A DNA stretch of 64,000 nucleotides from Kordia sp. TARA_039_SRF (GCA_006383075.2 SMNH02000014.1:2169-66168); one strand, 5' to 3'. Counted from the stretch's first letter, positions 50,696 to 60,826 are shown. Program-made: numbers and translations. Notes: generated from the sequence alone by a model not told the origin.

Positions 50696-50909
50696 AAAAA
50701 GGGTAGAAAATTTATTGGTAATCGTGTTATCGGTAAAATGTCAACTAATGTACTAAAGATATAAATTCTATCGTGTTAATGGAATCATAATGCGTGAAAT
50801 TGCTTTTTAAATGAGCGTATAAACATTTCCTATACTTCTCTTCGTATTAATTGAAGATAGAGTCGTATTTTTGTGTTTAAGAAAAAGAATAAAAAACATA
50901 ACAATACAG

Positions 50910-51953
50910 ATGAAAGGTGTATTACTGATAAATCTTGGTTCGCCAGATACTCCCAATCCGAAAGATGTAAAAAGATATTTAGCCGAATTCCTCATGGACG
51001 AACGCGTGATTGACGTTCCAAAGTGGTTGCGAACGTTTTTGGTAAAAGGTATTATTCTCAATACGCGACCAAAAAAATCGGCAAAAGCCTATCAAAAAAT
51101 CTGGTGGGATGAAGGTTCTCCACTAATTATCATTTCTGAGCGTTTTCAAGAAAAAATTCAAAAACGTGCCAAAGTTCCTGTGGCGTTGGGAATGCGTTAC
51201 GGCTCTATGAGCATTCAAAAAGGATTGCAAGAGTTGCATGATAAAGGTGTCGATGAAGTATTGGTAGTTCCGTTATATCCTCACTATGCAATGTCGTCGT
51301 ATGAAACGGTTGTTGTCAAAACAAAAGAAGAGCAACAAGCACATTTTCCAAACATGGAATTGACCATTATGCCGCCTTTTTACAAGCATCCAGACTACAT
51401 TCGCGTGCTTTCAGAAAAAATAAAATCCTATATTAAAGATATTGACTACGATCACATTCTGTTTTCGTATCACGGAATTCCTGAGCGACACATTCGCAAA
51501 AGTGATCCTACCAAATCGCACTGCAAAATAGATGGAAGTTGTTGCAATACGCCATCAAAAGCACACGATTATTGTTACAGACACCAATGTTTTGAAACCA
51601 CAAAACTGGTTGGTGAATATTTAGAATTAGACAAAGATACATTTAGCAATTCCTTCCAATCGCGCTTAGGCGGCGATCCTTGGTTAAAACCTTATACTGA
51701 CAAAGAATTTGAACGTTTTCCGCAAGAAGGCAAAAAGAATTTAGTAGTCATCACACCAGCATTTGTGGCAGATTGTTTAGAAACCTTAGAAGAAATTGCC
51801 ATGGAAGGAGAAGAAGAATTCAAAGAAGCTGGCGGAGAACAATACCAACACATTCCATGCTTAAATGACGACGACGATTGGGTAAAAGTCATGACGCGTT
51901 GGATAAACGAATGGAGTGTATCATCGCAACCTAAAGAAGAAATCACTGCCTAA
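50910..51953 (+). CDS. hemH: Ferrochelatase
   Basis: I place the start at ATG 50910 (MKGVLLINLGSPDTPNPKDV), 13 codons inside the longest frame. The 347-residue enzyme inserts Fe2+ into protoporphyrin IX, the last step of protohaem synthesis. The catalytic His lies in LFSYHGIPERHI, and Glu in the LETLEEIAMEG helix. After the catalytic His comes a cysteine-rich loop (SHCKIDGSCCNT, then DYCYRHQCFETT), which could be a metal or Fe-S site. The stop overlaps the ATG of the MATE gene by one base (TAATG), so the two are coupled. Confidence 0.97.
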   Translation: MKGVLLINLGSPDTPNPKDVKRYLAEFLMDERVIDVPKWLRTFLVKGIILNTRPKKSAKAYQKIWWDEGSPLIIISERFQEKIQKRAKVPVALGMRYGSMSIQKGLQELHDKGVDEVLVVPLYPHYAMSSYETVVVKTKEEQQAHFPNMELTIMPPFYKHPDYIRVLSEKIKSYIKDIDYDHILFSYHGIPERHIRKSDPTKSHCKIDGSCCNTPSKAHDYCYRHQCFETTKLVGEYLELDKDTFSNSFQSRLGGDPWLKPYTDKEFERFPQEGKKNLVVITPAFVADCLETLEEIAMEGEEEFKEAGGEQYQHIPCLNDDDDWVKVMTRWINEWSVSSQPKEEITA

Positions 51954-53293
51954 TGGCAATCAACAAATCTGCTGCACTAGGTACAGAACCTATCGGGAAA
52001 CTCCTCATTGAGCAAGCAGTTCCAGCATCGATTGGAATCTTGGTAATGTCGCTCAACATGGTTGTCGACACCATTTTTGTGGGGCAATGGATTGGACCGA
52101 TGGCAATTGCCGCAATCACTGTAGTAGTACCGCTCACGTTTTTAATTGCCTCTATCGGAATGGCAATTGGCGTTGGTGGCGCGTCTATCATTTCCAGAGC
52201 GTTGGGAAGAGACGACCACGACAAAGCTCAACGAACTTTTGGAAACATGATAGTAATGTCGTTTGGCTTGGCAGTTTTCTTTGTCGTTGTCGGACTCGTC
52301 TTTAAAGAAGAAGGCTTAGCGCTTTTTGGTGCGAATGGTGACATCTATTCGCCCGCAGAAATCTACTATGTCATTGTCATGTACGGAATTCCGTTTTTGG
52401 CGTTGTGTATGACGGGAAATCCAGTAGTACGTGCCGAAGGAAAACCTAAATTTGCCATGGTAGCCTTGATACTTCCTGCCATTGGAAACATCTTTTTTGA
52501 TTACCTATTTATCAATGTGTTGGATATGGGCATGGCGGGTGCGGCTTGGGCAACGTCTATTTCGTACTTTATCTGCTTTCTCTTTATTTACTGGTTTTTC
52601 TTGTCAAAATACAGCGAACTCAAAATCAAATTGCGTTGTTTTAAGTTGGAACATGCTATTGTAAGAGAAATTACAGAATTGGGCGGCGTAACCTTGGCGC
52701 GCCAAGGAATGGTGAGTATTCTCTCCATCGTTCTCAATCATACACTATTTGCTTATGGTGGCGAAACTTCGGTAACTATTTACGGTATTATTAGTAGAAT
52801 GTTGATGTTTGCTTTATTTCCTGTGATGGGAATTTCACAAGGATTTTTGCCGATTGCGGGCTACAATTATGGTGCGGAGAAGTTGGCGCGTGTGCGCGAA
52901 AGTATCAACATTTCTATCAAATACGGAACAGGTTTGGCACTAGTTATATTTGCCATCATCATGCTATTTCCAGAACAAATCACCTTTATATTTACAAAAG
53001 ATGAAACCGTAATTCGTGAAACGCCAAGTGCGCTTCGGTGGGTTTTTCTCGTTACACCACTCATTGCCGTACAAATGATTGGCGCAGGCTATTTTCAAGC
53101 CATTGGAAAAGCAGTTCCAGCCTTATTACTAACCCTGACCAAACAAGGGTTTTTCCTCATTCCACTTATTCTCATCTTACCAACATACTTCGGAATCTTT
53201 GGTGTTTGGGTTTCTTTTCCTATTGCCGATGTGTTAGCTACGCTTGTTACAGGTTGGTACTTAAATCGCGAAGTAAAACGAACGCTGAGGTAG
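51953..53293 (+). CDS. MATE-family efflux transporter
   Basis: The 446-residue protein has twelve hydrophobic segments in two similar halves and typical MATE features: PASIGILVMSLNMVVDTIFV in helix 1-2, GVGGASIISRALGRDD in the first loop, ISQGFLPIAGYNYGA after the middle, and YFQAIGKAVPALLLTL in the second half. MATE proteins export cationic or aromatic compounds against Na+ or H+. Its coupling to hemH by a TAATG overlap suggests that expression follows haem synthesis, and a porphyrin or haem-related export role is possible but unproven. A heptamer array begins 9 bases after the stop. Confidence 0.94.
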   Translation: MAINKSAALGTEPIGKLLIEQAVPASIGILVMSLNMVVDTIFVGQWIGPMAIAAITVVVPLTFLIASIGMAIGVGGASIISRALGRDDHDKAQRTFGNMIVMSFGLAVFFVVVGLVFKEEGLALFGANGDIYSPAEIYYVIVMYGIPFLALCMTGNPVVRAEGKPKFAMVALILPAIGNIFFDYLFINVLDMGMAGAAWATSISYFICFLFIYWFFLSKYSELKIKLRCFKLEHAIVREITELGGVTLARQGMVSILSIVLNHTLFAYGGETSVTIYGIISRMLMFALFPVMGISQGFLPIAGYNYGAEKLARVRESINISIKYGTGLALVIFAIIMLFPEQITFIFTKDETVIRETPSALRWVFLVTPLIAVQMIGAGYFQAIGKAVPALLLTLTKQGFFLIPLILILPTYFGIFGVWVSFPIADVLATLVTGWYLNREVKRTLR

Positions 53294-53301
53294 TTTTTAA
53301 G

Positions 53302-53329
53302 TAGTGAGATGTTAGTATTGAGTATTGAG
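53302..53329 (+). repeat. Heptanucleotide array after the MATE gene
   Basis: Four units in a row: TAGTGAG, ATGTTAG, TATTGAG, TATTGAG. TTTTAAG at 53295-53301 may be a fifth. The units share their ends with those at 41171-41205 and with the minus-strand reading of 23033-23088. Confidence 0.7.
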
Positions 53330-53338
53330 AGTCTTCAG

Positions 53339-53460
53339 AGAATAATTCAACAAAAGAAGAATAAACAAACAGACAAATCAACGAATTGACGACTCGACAA
53401 AAAAACAAAAAACAAACAACAAAAAACAAAGAACAAAACACAAACAACAACAAAAAAATA
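53339..53460. other. A/C-only tract upstream of the sortilin-like gene
   Basis: From about 53393 to 53458 the plus strand is almost only A and C, with a single G and no T in bases 53401-53458. The part before it is also purine- and A-rich. It would give an unstructured leader if transcribed with the next gene (ATG 53501). No promoter could be named. Confidence 0.6.
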
Positions 53461-53500
53461 ATCCGTATTTTAGTAGCTAAAACCAAACCTGTCTTTACGC

Positions 53501-56500
53501 ATGCGAATCACAACCATACTGCTGGCTATCTTTCTTTCCATTACTAGTCAACTTGAAACCCAAGCACAAACTTTTGACGAAAGCTATTATAAAAACCTAG
53601 AATATAGACTCGTTGGGCCATTTCGTGGCGGACGAAGCGCTGCGGTTACAGGCGTTCCTAACAAACCCAATCTATTTTATTTCGGAGCCACAGGCGGCGG
53701 AATTTGGAAAACAACTGATGGCGGACGTTCTTGGGATAACATTTCCGACGGATATTTTGGCGGAAGTATCGGTTCTATTACGGTTTCTAAAAGCGATCCC
53801 AATGTCATCTATGTTGGTGGCGGTGAAAAAACCGTACGCGGTAATGTTTCTTCAGGCTACGGCGTTTGGAAAAGTGTAGATGCTGGAAAAACATGGAAAG
53901 CTTCTGGATTGACCAATTCCAGACATATTCCACGAATGGCAGTCCATCCAACAAATCCAGATATTGTATATGCTGGCGTAATGGGAAATATCTATAAATC
54001 TTCTGACGAAAGAGGCGTATACAAAAGTACCGATGGTGGAAAAACATGGAAAAAAACACTCTTTGCTAACGCCGATGCTGGTGTTGTTGATTTACTAATC
54101 GATCCAACAAATCCTAGAATTTTATATGCATCTACATGGCGTGTTCGCAGAACTCCGTATAGTTTGAGTTCTGGTGGCGAAGGTTCAGCGCTTTGGAAAA
54201 GTACGGACAGTGGGGAAACGTGGACGGAAATCTCTACGAAAAAAGGCTTTCCAACAGGCACTTTAGGAATTATCGGAGTGACTGTTTCGCCACTAAACAA
54301 CCAACGCGTTTGGGCAATTGTAGAAAATAAAGATAAAGGCGGATTGTACCGTAGTGAAGATGGTGGTGAAACGTGGACACAAGTCAACAGCGAGCGCAAA
54401 TTGCGTCAGCGTGCTTGGTATTACACACGCGTATATGCAGATACCGAAAATGAAGATGTCGTATATGTTTTAAACGTTCGTTATCATAAAAGTACCGATG
54501 GCGGAAAAACATTCAGTACGTATAATGCTCCACACGGCGATCATCACGATTTGTGGATAGCACCCGAAAATCCGAAACGTATGATTATTGGCGATGATGG
54601 CGGCGCACAAGTTACCTACGACGGTGGCGAAACCTGGAGTACGTATCACAATCAACCAACATCACAATTTTACCGTGTCACGACTGATAACAGCTTTCCA
54701 TACAGAATTTATGTAGCGCAGCAAGACAATTCTACGATTCGAATTCCGCATCGTACTGATGGATATTCAATTAGTGATGAAGACTGGGAAAGTACGGCTG
54801 GTGGCGAATCGGCACATATTGCCGTCGATCCAGAAGACAATGACATTGTATATGGCGGAAGTTACGACGGTTTTCTAACGAGAGTGAATCACAAAACTGG
54901 AACGGTACGCGCCATCAATGTGTGGCCAGACAATCCGATGGGACATGGCGCAGAAGGTATGAAGTATCGCTTTCAGTGGAATTTCCCAATAATCTTTTCA
55001 AAACACAATCCGAATCGATTGTACACCTTTTCAAATCAAGTGCATGTGACGGAAAACGAAGGACAATCGTGGAAAATTATCAGTCCAGATTTAACGCGAA
55101 ACAATCCTGAAAAGCTAAAGTCTTCTGGTGGACCGATTACGCAGGACAACACTTCCGTAGAATATTACTGTACCATATTTGCTGCCCAAGAATCGCCTTT
55201 GAAAGAAGGATTGTTGTGGGTTGGAAGTGACGACGGATTGATTCACATTACACAAAATGGCGGACAAACTTGGGAAAATGTGACGCCAAAAGGAATGCCA
55301 GAATGGATGATGATTAATAGTATTGAACCAAGCGCTTTTGACGCAGGAACCTGCTATGTTGCAGGAACAAAATACAAAACGGGCGATTTTAGACCATATC
55401 TATATAAAACTACCGATTACGGAAAATCGTGGACAAAAATTACGAATGGAATCAAAGATGACCATTTTACACGCGTGGTTCGTGAAGACCCAAAACGCAA
55501 AGGATTGTTATACGCAGGAACCGAAACTGGTATGTACATTTCGTTCAATGATGGAAAAAATTGGCAATCATTTCAGTTAAATCTTCCCATAGTTCCGATT
55601 ACCGATTTAGCCGTAAAAAACAATAATTTAATCGTGGCGACACAAGGAAGAAGTGTTTGGATTATTGACGATTTAACCGTGATTCACCAACAATACAATC
55701 GCGCAAAAGACACACATATTTTGTACACACCAAAAGACAGTTACAGAATGCGTGGTGGTTCGCAAAAAGGTAGTAAAACGGAAGGAACGAACCATCCAAA
55801 TGGTGTGATAACGTATTTTTATTTGAACGATTATGACGAAAAAGATGAGGTGTCGTTAAGCTACATGGAAGCCAATGGCGATGTTATCAAAACATTCAGC
55901 ACCAAAAACAAAAAGAAAGACAAACTCAAGGTAGAAAAAGGAGCCAATATGTTTTTGTGGGACATGATGTACACAGGAACAGAGCGTTTAAAAGGCATGA
56001 TTTTATGGTGGGCAAGTTTGAACGGTCCAAAAGCAGTTCCAGGTGAATATAAAGTGAAATTGACCGTAAAAAAAGAAGGACGAGATGCGGTCGAAATCAC
56101 GAAGCCATTTACAATTTTGGCAGATCCAAGAGCAGAAAGTACCTTGGCAGACATGCAAAAGCAATTCGATTTTATCAAAGATGTCAACGCAACGATGGAC
56201 AACGCGCACAAATCCATCAAAAAAATTCGAAAAATTAATGCAAAATTGACTTCTTTTGCAACACAATATAAAGACGACGAAAACGTCAAAGATTTGGTGG
56301 AAAAAGCCAACGAACTGAAAAAACAGTTTACCGAAATTGAAGAAGCGTTGTATCAAACCAAAAACCGTAGTGGACAAGATCCGTTGAATTTCCCAATTCG
56401 TCTCACCAACAAATTAGGGCACTTAAATTCGCTTGTAAGTATGGGCGATTTTGCACCGACGGCGCAAGATATTGCGGTGAAAAACGAATTGACACAAAAA

Positions 56501-56608
56501 ATCAACAAAGAGCTCAACACCTTTAATAACTTGGTAGATACCGAAATCAAAGCGTTTAACGAAGCCTTTAATGCCAAAAAACTCAATTATTTGTTTATAG
56601 AAGACTAA
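53501..56608 (+). CDS. Sortilin/BNR-repeat (VPS10-like) beta-propeller protein, secreted
   Basis: The 1035-residue protein has a signal peptide (about 1-23, LETQAQ) and many Asp-box (BNR) repeats of the form 'S.DGG.TW': KTTDGGRSW, KSVDAGKTW, KSTDGGKTW, KSTDSGETW, RSEDGGETW, KSTDGGKTF, TYDGGETW, TQNGGQTW, KTTDYGKSW and others, over residues about 60-700. These build one or two ten-bladed propellers as in VPS10/sortilin and xyloglucanase-type proteins. The last 300 residues include an Ig-like segment and a helical tail. It is often called a glycosyl hydrolase, but no catalytic site can be assigned. hemJ starts directly after its stop codon. Confidence 0.9.
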   Translation: MRITTILLAIFLSITSQLETQAQTFDESYYKNLEYRLVGPFRGGRSAAVTGVPNKPNLFYFGATGGGIWKTTDGGRSWDNISDGYFGGSIGSITVSKSDPNVIYVGGGEKTVRGNVSSGYGVWKSVDAGKTWKASGLTNSRHIPRMAVHPTNPDIVYAGVMGNIYKSSDERGVYKSTDGGKTWKKTLFANADAGVVDLLIDPTNPRILYASTWRVRRTPYSLSSGGEGSALWKSTDSGETWTEISTKKGFPTGTLGIIGVTVSPLNNQRVWAIVENKDKGGLYRSEDGGETWTQVNSERKLRQRAWYYTRVYADTENEDVVYVLNVRYHKSTDGGKTFSTYNAPHGDHHDLWIAPENPKRMIIGDDGGAQVTYDGGETWSTYHNQPTSQFYRVTTDNSFPYRIYVAQQDNSTIRIPHRTDGYSISDEDWESTAGGESAHIAVDPEDNDIVYGGSYDGFLTRVNHKTGTVRAINVWPDNPMGHGAEGMKYRFQWNFPIIFSKHNPNRLYTFSNQVHVTENEGQSWKIISPDLTRNNPEKLKSSGGPITQDNTSVEYYCTIFAAQESPLKEGLLWVGSDDGLIHITQNGGQTWENVTPKGMPEWMMINSIEPSAFDAGTCYVAGTKYKTGDFRPYLYKTTDYGKSWTKITNGIKDDHFTRVVREDPKRKGLLYAGTETGMYISFNDGKNWQSFQLNLPIVPITDLAVKNNNLIVATQGRSVWIIDDLTVIHQQYNRAKDTHILYTPKDSYRMRGGSQKGSKTEGTNHPNGVITYFYLNDYDEKDEVSLSYMEANGDVIKTFSTKNKKKDKLKVEKGANMFLWDMMYTGTERLKGMILWWASLNGPKAVPGEYKVKLTVKKEGRDAVEITKPFTILADPRAESTLADMQKQFDFIKDVNATMDNAHKSIKKIRKINAKLTSFATQYKDDENVKDLVEKANELKKQFTEIEEALYQTKNRSGQDPLNFPIRLTNKLGHLNSLVSMGDFAPTAQDIAVKNELTQKINKELNTFNNLVDTEIKAFNEAFNAKKLNYLFIED

Positions 56609-57160
56609 ATGTTTGAATATTACAATTACATAAAAGCACTGCACTTAATATTTATAGTGACGTGGTTTGCAGGATTATTTTACATTCCGCGCTTGTTTGT
56701 ATATCAAATTGAAGCGTTTCACAAACCATCTCCAGAAAAGGAAATTTTAGGAAAACAACTCAAACTAATGGCAAAACGTTTATGGTTTATCATTACGTGG
56801 CCATCCGCGATATTGGCAACGCTTTTTGCGGTCATTTTACTCGTTTTAAACTCGTCGTTGCTGCAATTGGGCTGGATGCATATAAAACTTGCCTTTGTAG
56901 TATTGCTGTTTTTATATCACTTAAAAACGCATCAAATGTACAAGCAATTGCAAAAGGACGATGTGCGTTATACCTCTAACTTTATGCGATTGTGGAATGA
57001 AGGCGCGACATTTATCCTATTTGCTGTGATATTTTTGGTCATCCTAAAAAATTCCATCAACTGGATTTTTGGCGTGATTGGCATTTTTGTGTTAGGAATT
57101 CTGTTAATGCTCGGATTTAAAGTGTACAAACGCATTCGCGAGAAGAATCCTGAGGCGTAG
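56609..57160 (+). CDS. hemJ: Protoporphyrinogen IX oxidase HemJ
   Basis: The 183-residue membrane protein has four or five hydrophobic segments and the HemJ start YYNYIKALHLIFIVTWFAGL with its His, followed by FYIPRLFVYQIEAF, then KLAFVVLLFLYHLKTHQMYK with two more His. Conserved His and Lys in these places bind haem and are needed for activity in HemJ. The enzyme oxidises protoporphyrinogen IX to protoporphyrin IX, the substrate of HemH. The gene starts at the base after the stop of the sortilin-like gene. With hemA, hemB, hemC-hemD, hemE, hemF and hemH it completes the pathway in this window except for hemL. Confidence 0.92.
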   Translation: MFEYYNYIKALHLIFIVTWFAGLFYIPRLFVYQIEAFHKPSPEKEILGKQLKLMAKRLWFIITWPSAILATLFAVILLVLNSSLLQLGWMHIKLAFVVLLFLYHLKTHQMYKQLQKDDVRYTSNFMRLWNEGATFILFAVIFLVILKNSINWIFGVIGIFVLGILLMLGFKVYKRIREKNPEA

Positions 57161-57224
57161 TAGAAGATACAAGTTGAACTCATTATAAGAGTTGTCAACG
57201 ATTTCTCTCTATGTCTCAAGATAA

Positions 57225-57253
57225 TTTTAAGGTGTATTAAATACGTACTTTTG
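57225..57253 (+). promoter_or_regulatory. Candidate promoter of the histidine kinase gene
   Basis: TACTTTTG (57246-57253) fits TAnnTTTG. TTTT at 57225-57228 is a poor -33 box, with 17 bases between. The ATG is 42 bases downstream. Confidence 0.35.
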
Positions 57254-57294
57254 GCTTGATTATTGTGCGAAAGCAAGGAAAATAACTCACATTC

Positions 57295-58752
57295 ATGAAA
57301 CCCGCAAAACTTTCATTACGTTCACGAATATTTGCTTACATGATTCTACTGATTTTAGTAGCGTCTATTCTGATTGCTTTGGTGACCATTTATCAGTACA
57401 GCGAACAATCGAACGATTATCATTTGCGCCGTTTGGATAGAAAAGAAAAGCAAGTCAAAGGACACATACGTTATCTTATCAATTTTGAAACTACCTATGT
57501 TGTTAATGAGGAGAATTTGCCGCTCATCTTTAAAGAAGAAATCTATAAAATTGCCGATATTCACAATGTAACCTTCAATTTGTACGATTTGGAAGGCGGA
57601 TTTTTAATAACGTCCGATACCTCCATAAGAAGCGAAGGAATTATAGAATGTTTGCCTGCTAAAATTTTAAATAATTTGCAATACGATGTCGACAAGCATT
57701 ATGTAGACGACATTGCTGTTGAAAACGGCTCGGAATATCAATCGTCGTACAGCGTTATTACGGATATAAAATCCAAACCTTTGGGGATTATCAATTTACG
57801 TTATAAACTTGATAATACCTTTACAGAAAGTGAGTTGCGAGAGTTTTTAACGCGATTGGGCTACACATACGTATTGATGCTTCTTATCGCGATTGTTTTT
57901 GCGTATTTTATTTCGAGATACATTACCAAATCACTCAAAAAAATTGGTGAAAAACTAGATCAGACACGCTTCAATCAGCGTAATGAAAAAATTATTGTGG
58001 AAGATGCTGGAGAAGAAATTTACAACCTTATCAACGCGTACAATAGCATGATTGATGAGTTGGAAGAAAGTGCGGTAAAACTAGCAAAAAGTGAACGTGA
58101 ACAAGCATGGCGCGAAATGGCAAAACAAGTGGCGCACGAAATTAAAAATCCGCTGACACCAATGCGTTTGACGGTACAAAGTTTCCAGCGAAAATTTGAT
58201 CCAAACGACCCAAACATTCGTCAAAAAGTAGATGAATACTCCAAAACCATCATTCAGCAAATTGATACCATGAGCAATATTGCTTCGGCGTTTTCCAACT
58301 TTGCCAAAATGCCAGCGCAGCAAAGTGAAATGCTCAATGTGGTTGAAATTACGCGTTTGGCAATGGATTTATTCAACGAAGATTATATCAATTACACGCA
58401 CGAATCAGAAAAAATTATTGCAAAATTTGACCGTACGCAACTCATTCGCGTAGTGACAAATTTAGTCAAAAATGCCATTCAAGCGATATCTTACGAGCGT
58501 CCGCCACAAATTAACGTCCGAGTTTTTGAACAAGACGATAAAGTGATGATTACGGTTCAAGACAACGGAATTGGAATCACCAAAGAAAACGAACCCAAAA
58601 TATTCGAGCCAAAATTTACCACCAAAACCAGCGGCATGGGATTAGGACTCGGAATGGTGAAAAATATTATGGAAACTTACGGCGGAAATATTACCTTTAC
58701 ATCTGAAGAAAATAAAGGCACCACATTCATCGTGTCGTTTCCAAAAATCTAA
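57295..58752 (+). CDS. Sensor histidine kinase (NtrY-like)
   Basis: The 485-residue protein has a first membrane helix at about 12-32, an outer sensory domain (about 33-180), a second helix at about 186-208 (YVLMLLIAIVFAYFISRYIT), a HAMP linker, and a HisKA domain with the phospho-acceptor His in VAHEIKNPLTPMRLTV. An HATPase domain follows with N-box LVKNAIQA, G1 VQDNGIGIT and G2 GLGLGMVKNIM. It autophosphorylates on His in response to an unknown envelope signal. No response regulator is adjacent. The HEIKNPLTPMRL form is that of NtrY-like kinases. The crotonase gene follows 6 bases later. Confidence 0.94.
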   Translation: MKPAKLSLRSRIFAYMILLILVASILIALVTIYQYSEQSNDYHLRRLDRKEKQVKGHIRYLINFETTYVVNEENLPLIFKEEIYKIADIHNVTFNLYDLEGGFLITSDTSIRSEGIIECLPAKILNNLQYDVDKHYVDDIAVENGSEYQSSYSVITDIKSKPLGIINLRYKLDNTFTESELREFLTRLGYTYVLMLLIAIVFAYFISRYITKSLKKIGEKLDQTRFNQRNEKIIVEDAGEEIYNLINAYNSMIDELEESAVKLAKSEREQAWREMAKQVAHEIKNPLTPMRLTVQSFQRKFDPNDPNIRQKVDEYSKTIIQQIDTMSNIASAFSNFAKMPAQQSEMLNVVEITRLAMDLFNEDYINYTHESEKIIAKFDRTQLIRVVTNLVKNAIQAISYERPPQINVRVFEQDDKVMITVQDNGIGITKENEPKIFEPKFTTKTSGMGLGLGMVKNIMETYGGNITFTSEENKGTTFIVSFPKI

Positions 58753-58758
58753 ACAATC

Positions 58759-59559
58759 ATGAGCTACGAAAACATTCTTGTACACGCAGAAAACGGAATA
58801 GCAACAGTTACTATCAATCGCCCAAAAAAATTAAATGCTTTAAACAGTAAAACCATTCGCGAATTGCATGATGCTTTTCACGCATTGGACACTGACGATA
58901 CCACCAAAGTGATTATTTTGACAGGAAGCGGCGACAAAGCATTTGTTGCAGGCGCTGATATCAGCGAATTTGCACATTTTTCTGTGGAAGAAGGCGGCGT
59001 TTTAGCGGCAAAAGGACAAGAATTACTATTCGATTTTGTTCAAAACTTGGGAACGCCTGTGATTGCAGCAGTCAACGGATTTGCGCTCGGTGGCGGATTG
59101 GAATTAGCTATGGCAGCACACTTTAGAATTGCTAGTGATAATGCCAAAATGGGACTTCCAGAAGTATCGCTTGGTGTGATTCCTGGTTATGGTGGAACGC
59201 AACGTTTGCCACAATTGGTAGGAAAAGGAAAAGCGATGGAAATGATTATGACCGCAGGAATGATTGATGCCCAAGAAGCCAAAGCTTGTGGTTTGGTAAA
59301 TCACGTAACGACACAAGAAGAATTGTTGGATTTGGCGACGAAACTTGCAACGAAAATTATGCGAAACTCCTTAGTGGCGATTCGCGGTGCCATCAAAGCT
59401 GTCAATGCTAATTTTGAAGATGGCGTAAACGGTTACAAAGTAGAAATTGAGGAATTTGGAAACTGCTTTGGCACCGAAGACTTCAAAGAAGGAACCACGG
59501 CTTTCTTAGAAAAACGAAAAGCAGCATTTCCTGGCGGCAATAGTTATAAGCGTAGATAA
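58759..59559 (+). CDS. Enoyl-CoA hydratase/isomerase (crotonase)
   Basis: The 266-residue protein is a crotonase-fold enzyme: the oxyanion loop VAGADISEFAHF, the second loop NGFALGGGLELAMA, and LPEVSLGVIPGYGGTQRLPQ with the catalytic Glu of true hydratases (and a second Glu in the earlier FALGGGLELA). It hydrates trans-2-enoyl-CoA to 3-hydroxyacyl-CoA in fatty-acid or amino-acid breakdown. The gene starts 6 bases after the histidine kinase stop, so the two are probably cotranscribed, although no functional tie is evident. Confidence 0.93.
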   Translation: MSYENILVHAENGIATVTINRPKKLNALNSKTIRELHDAFHALDTDDTTKVIILTGSGDKAFVAGADISEFAHFSVEEGGVLAAKGQELLFDFVQNLGTPVIAAVNGFALGGGLELAMAAHFRIASDNAKMGLPEVSLGVIPGYGGTQRLPQLVGKGKAMEMIMTAGMIDAQEAKACGLVNHVTTQEELLDLATKLATKIMRNSLVAIRGAIKAVNANFEDGVNGYKVEIEEFGNCFGTEDFKEGTTAFLEKRKAAFPGGNSYKRR

Positions 59560-59624
59560 ATTGTTAAAAAAACATTTTAGAACAGGTATTTTCTCTCGTT
59601 TTCATAAACCATCAATGATATTTT

Positions 59625-59655
59625 TTTGCTTTTGGTGAGATAGTTTGTTACTTTG
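59625..59655 (+). promoter_or_regulatory. Candidate promoter of the tandem T9SS genes
   Basis: TTTG (59625-59628) and TTACTTTG (59648-59655) are 19 bases apart, the usual spacing. The -7 box differs from TAnnTTTG at one fixed position. The ATG is 82 bases further on. Confidence 0.35.
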
Positions 59656-59737
59656 AAGAGAGTTCAAATAGTTGAATTTCAATTTTTTACTGAAAAGTTG
59701 CTTTTTGAATTTTCCTTACAACTAAACTACATACACC

Positions 59738-60784
59738 ATGAAAAAAATTACACTTCTATGTCTCTTATGTCTTTGTTTTTGGGACATGAATGGACAGTGT
59801 ACCATTGATCCGTTTATACAGCAAAACTATGAATTTGACGCTAAATTACTCGTTCTGAGAGAGATTAAAGGAAATGCTTCTGATCCTGATTATGACAATC
59901 CTTTTTTAGTACAATCTCGCGTAAATTCTTATTTGGAAAAATTCTCCGCCATTTATACAAATCCACAAAACTTGGCAGATGTTGATTCAATATTTAATGA
60001 ATTTCAATTTAAGGTAAATGCAACAGGTTTAGCGTTTAAAAAAATGGAATTTAGAGTTCCGACCAGTACGAGTTGGGTAGATAATTTAAAAAACTCCCAA
60101 GCAACAGGTGTAACGGCGCTTGATGACTTTTTAGCACAATATCAATTTTCAACTTCAAGTTTTTTTGATCACACATCAGGTACTTATGCAGGACTTACGA
60201 AGTTTGAAATTACGACCGCATACGATTTTCTAAACACCTACGCATTGCTTGATGATTTACAAAATACGTCTAGTGACATTACGGAAGTAGTAGGTAATGT
60301 AGTTGATCTCTCTTTTTGGTGTAATTATATTGGTGTTCCGTACACAGTACAAGCGTATCAACTACCACCTAATGATGTTCCCGTCAGTTCGTGCGAAATA
60401 ATAGTTGATAATGCTACAAATAATGATACTGTATTTAGGTTCGTATTAGGACGTTGTTTCGCTTCGGGAACATATATTCCTGATTCTAGATTCGTAACTG
60501 TTAGCAATGATTGTAGTTTTGTTACGTTTTCCAGAACACTTTCCAACGAAGATTTTGAACTGACCAATGTTTCTGTCTATCCAAATCCTGCTTCAAATAG
60601 CATTCATATTCAAGGAATTGACAACATTCAAACAGTGGAAATTCATTCCATTATAGGAAAACAGATGCACGTATCTCTTTCCAATTCGCAAATTGACATT
60701 AGTAGATTGAAAAGTGGTGTGTACTTTTTAAAAATTACCGACGACCAAAATCGCTTTGTGATTAAAAAAATCATCAAAAAGTAA
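59738..60784 (+). CDS. Secreted T9SS type A protein, tandem paralogue 1
   Basis: The 348-residue protein has a signal peptide (about 1-19, MNGQ) and a unique domain starting CTIDPFIQQNYEFDAKLLVL, with ten or so helical and strand segments, two further cysteines (CEII and CSFV) and no family I know. A T9SS sorting domain begins near residue 275 (VYPNPASNSIHIQG) and ends in VIKKIIKK. The next gene, 42 bases downstream, is a close paralogue. The two should be exported to the cell surface or medium. The function is unknown. Confidence 0.85.
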   Translation: MKKITLLCLLCLCFWDMNGQCTIDPFIQQNYEFDAKLLVLREIKGNASDPDYDNPFLVQSRVNSYLEKFSAIYTNPQNLADVDSIFNEFQFKVNATGLAFKKMEFRVPTSTSWVDNLKNSQATGVTALDDFLAQYQFSTSSFFDHTSGTYAGLTKFEITTAYDFLNTYALLDDLQNTSSDITEVVGNVVDLSFWCNYIGVPYTVQAYQLPPNDVPVSSCEIIVDNATNNDTVFRFVLGRCFASGTYIPDSRFVTVSNDCSFVTFSRTLSNEDFELTNVSVYPNPASNSIHIQGIDNIQTVEIHSIIGKQMHVSLSNSQIDISRLKSGVYFLKITDDQNRFVIKKIIKK

Positions 60785-60826
60785 TTTTGTATCTTTTGAG
60801 AAATCTCAAAAAGAGATTCAAACATC

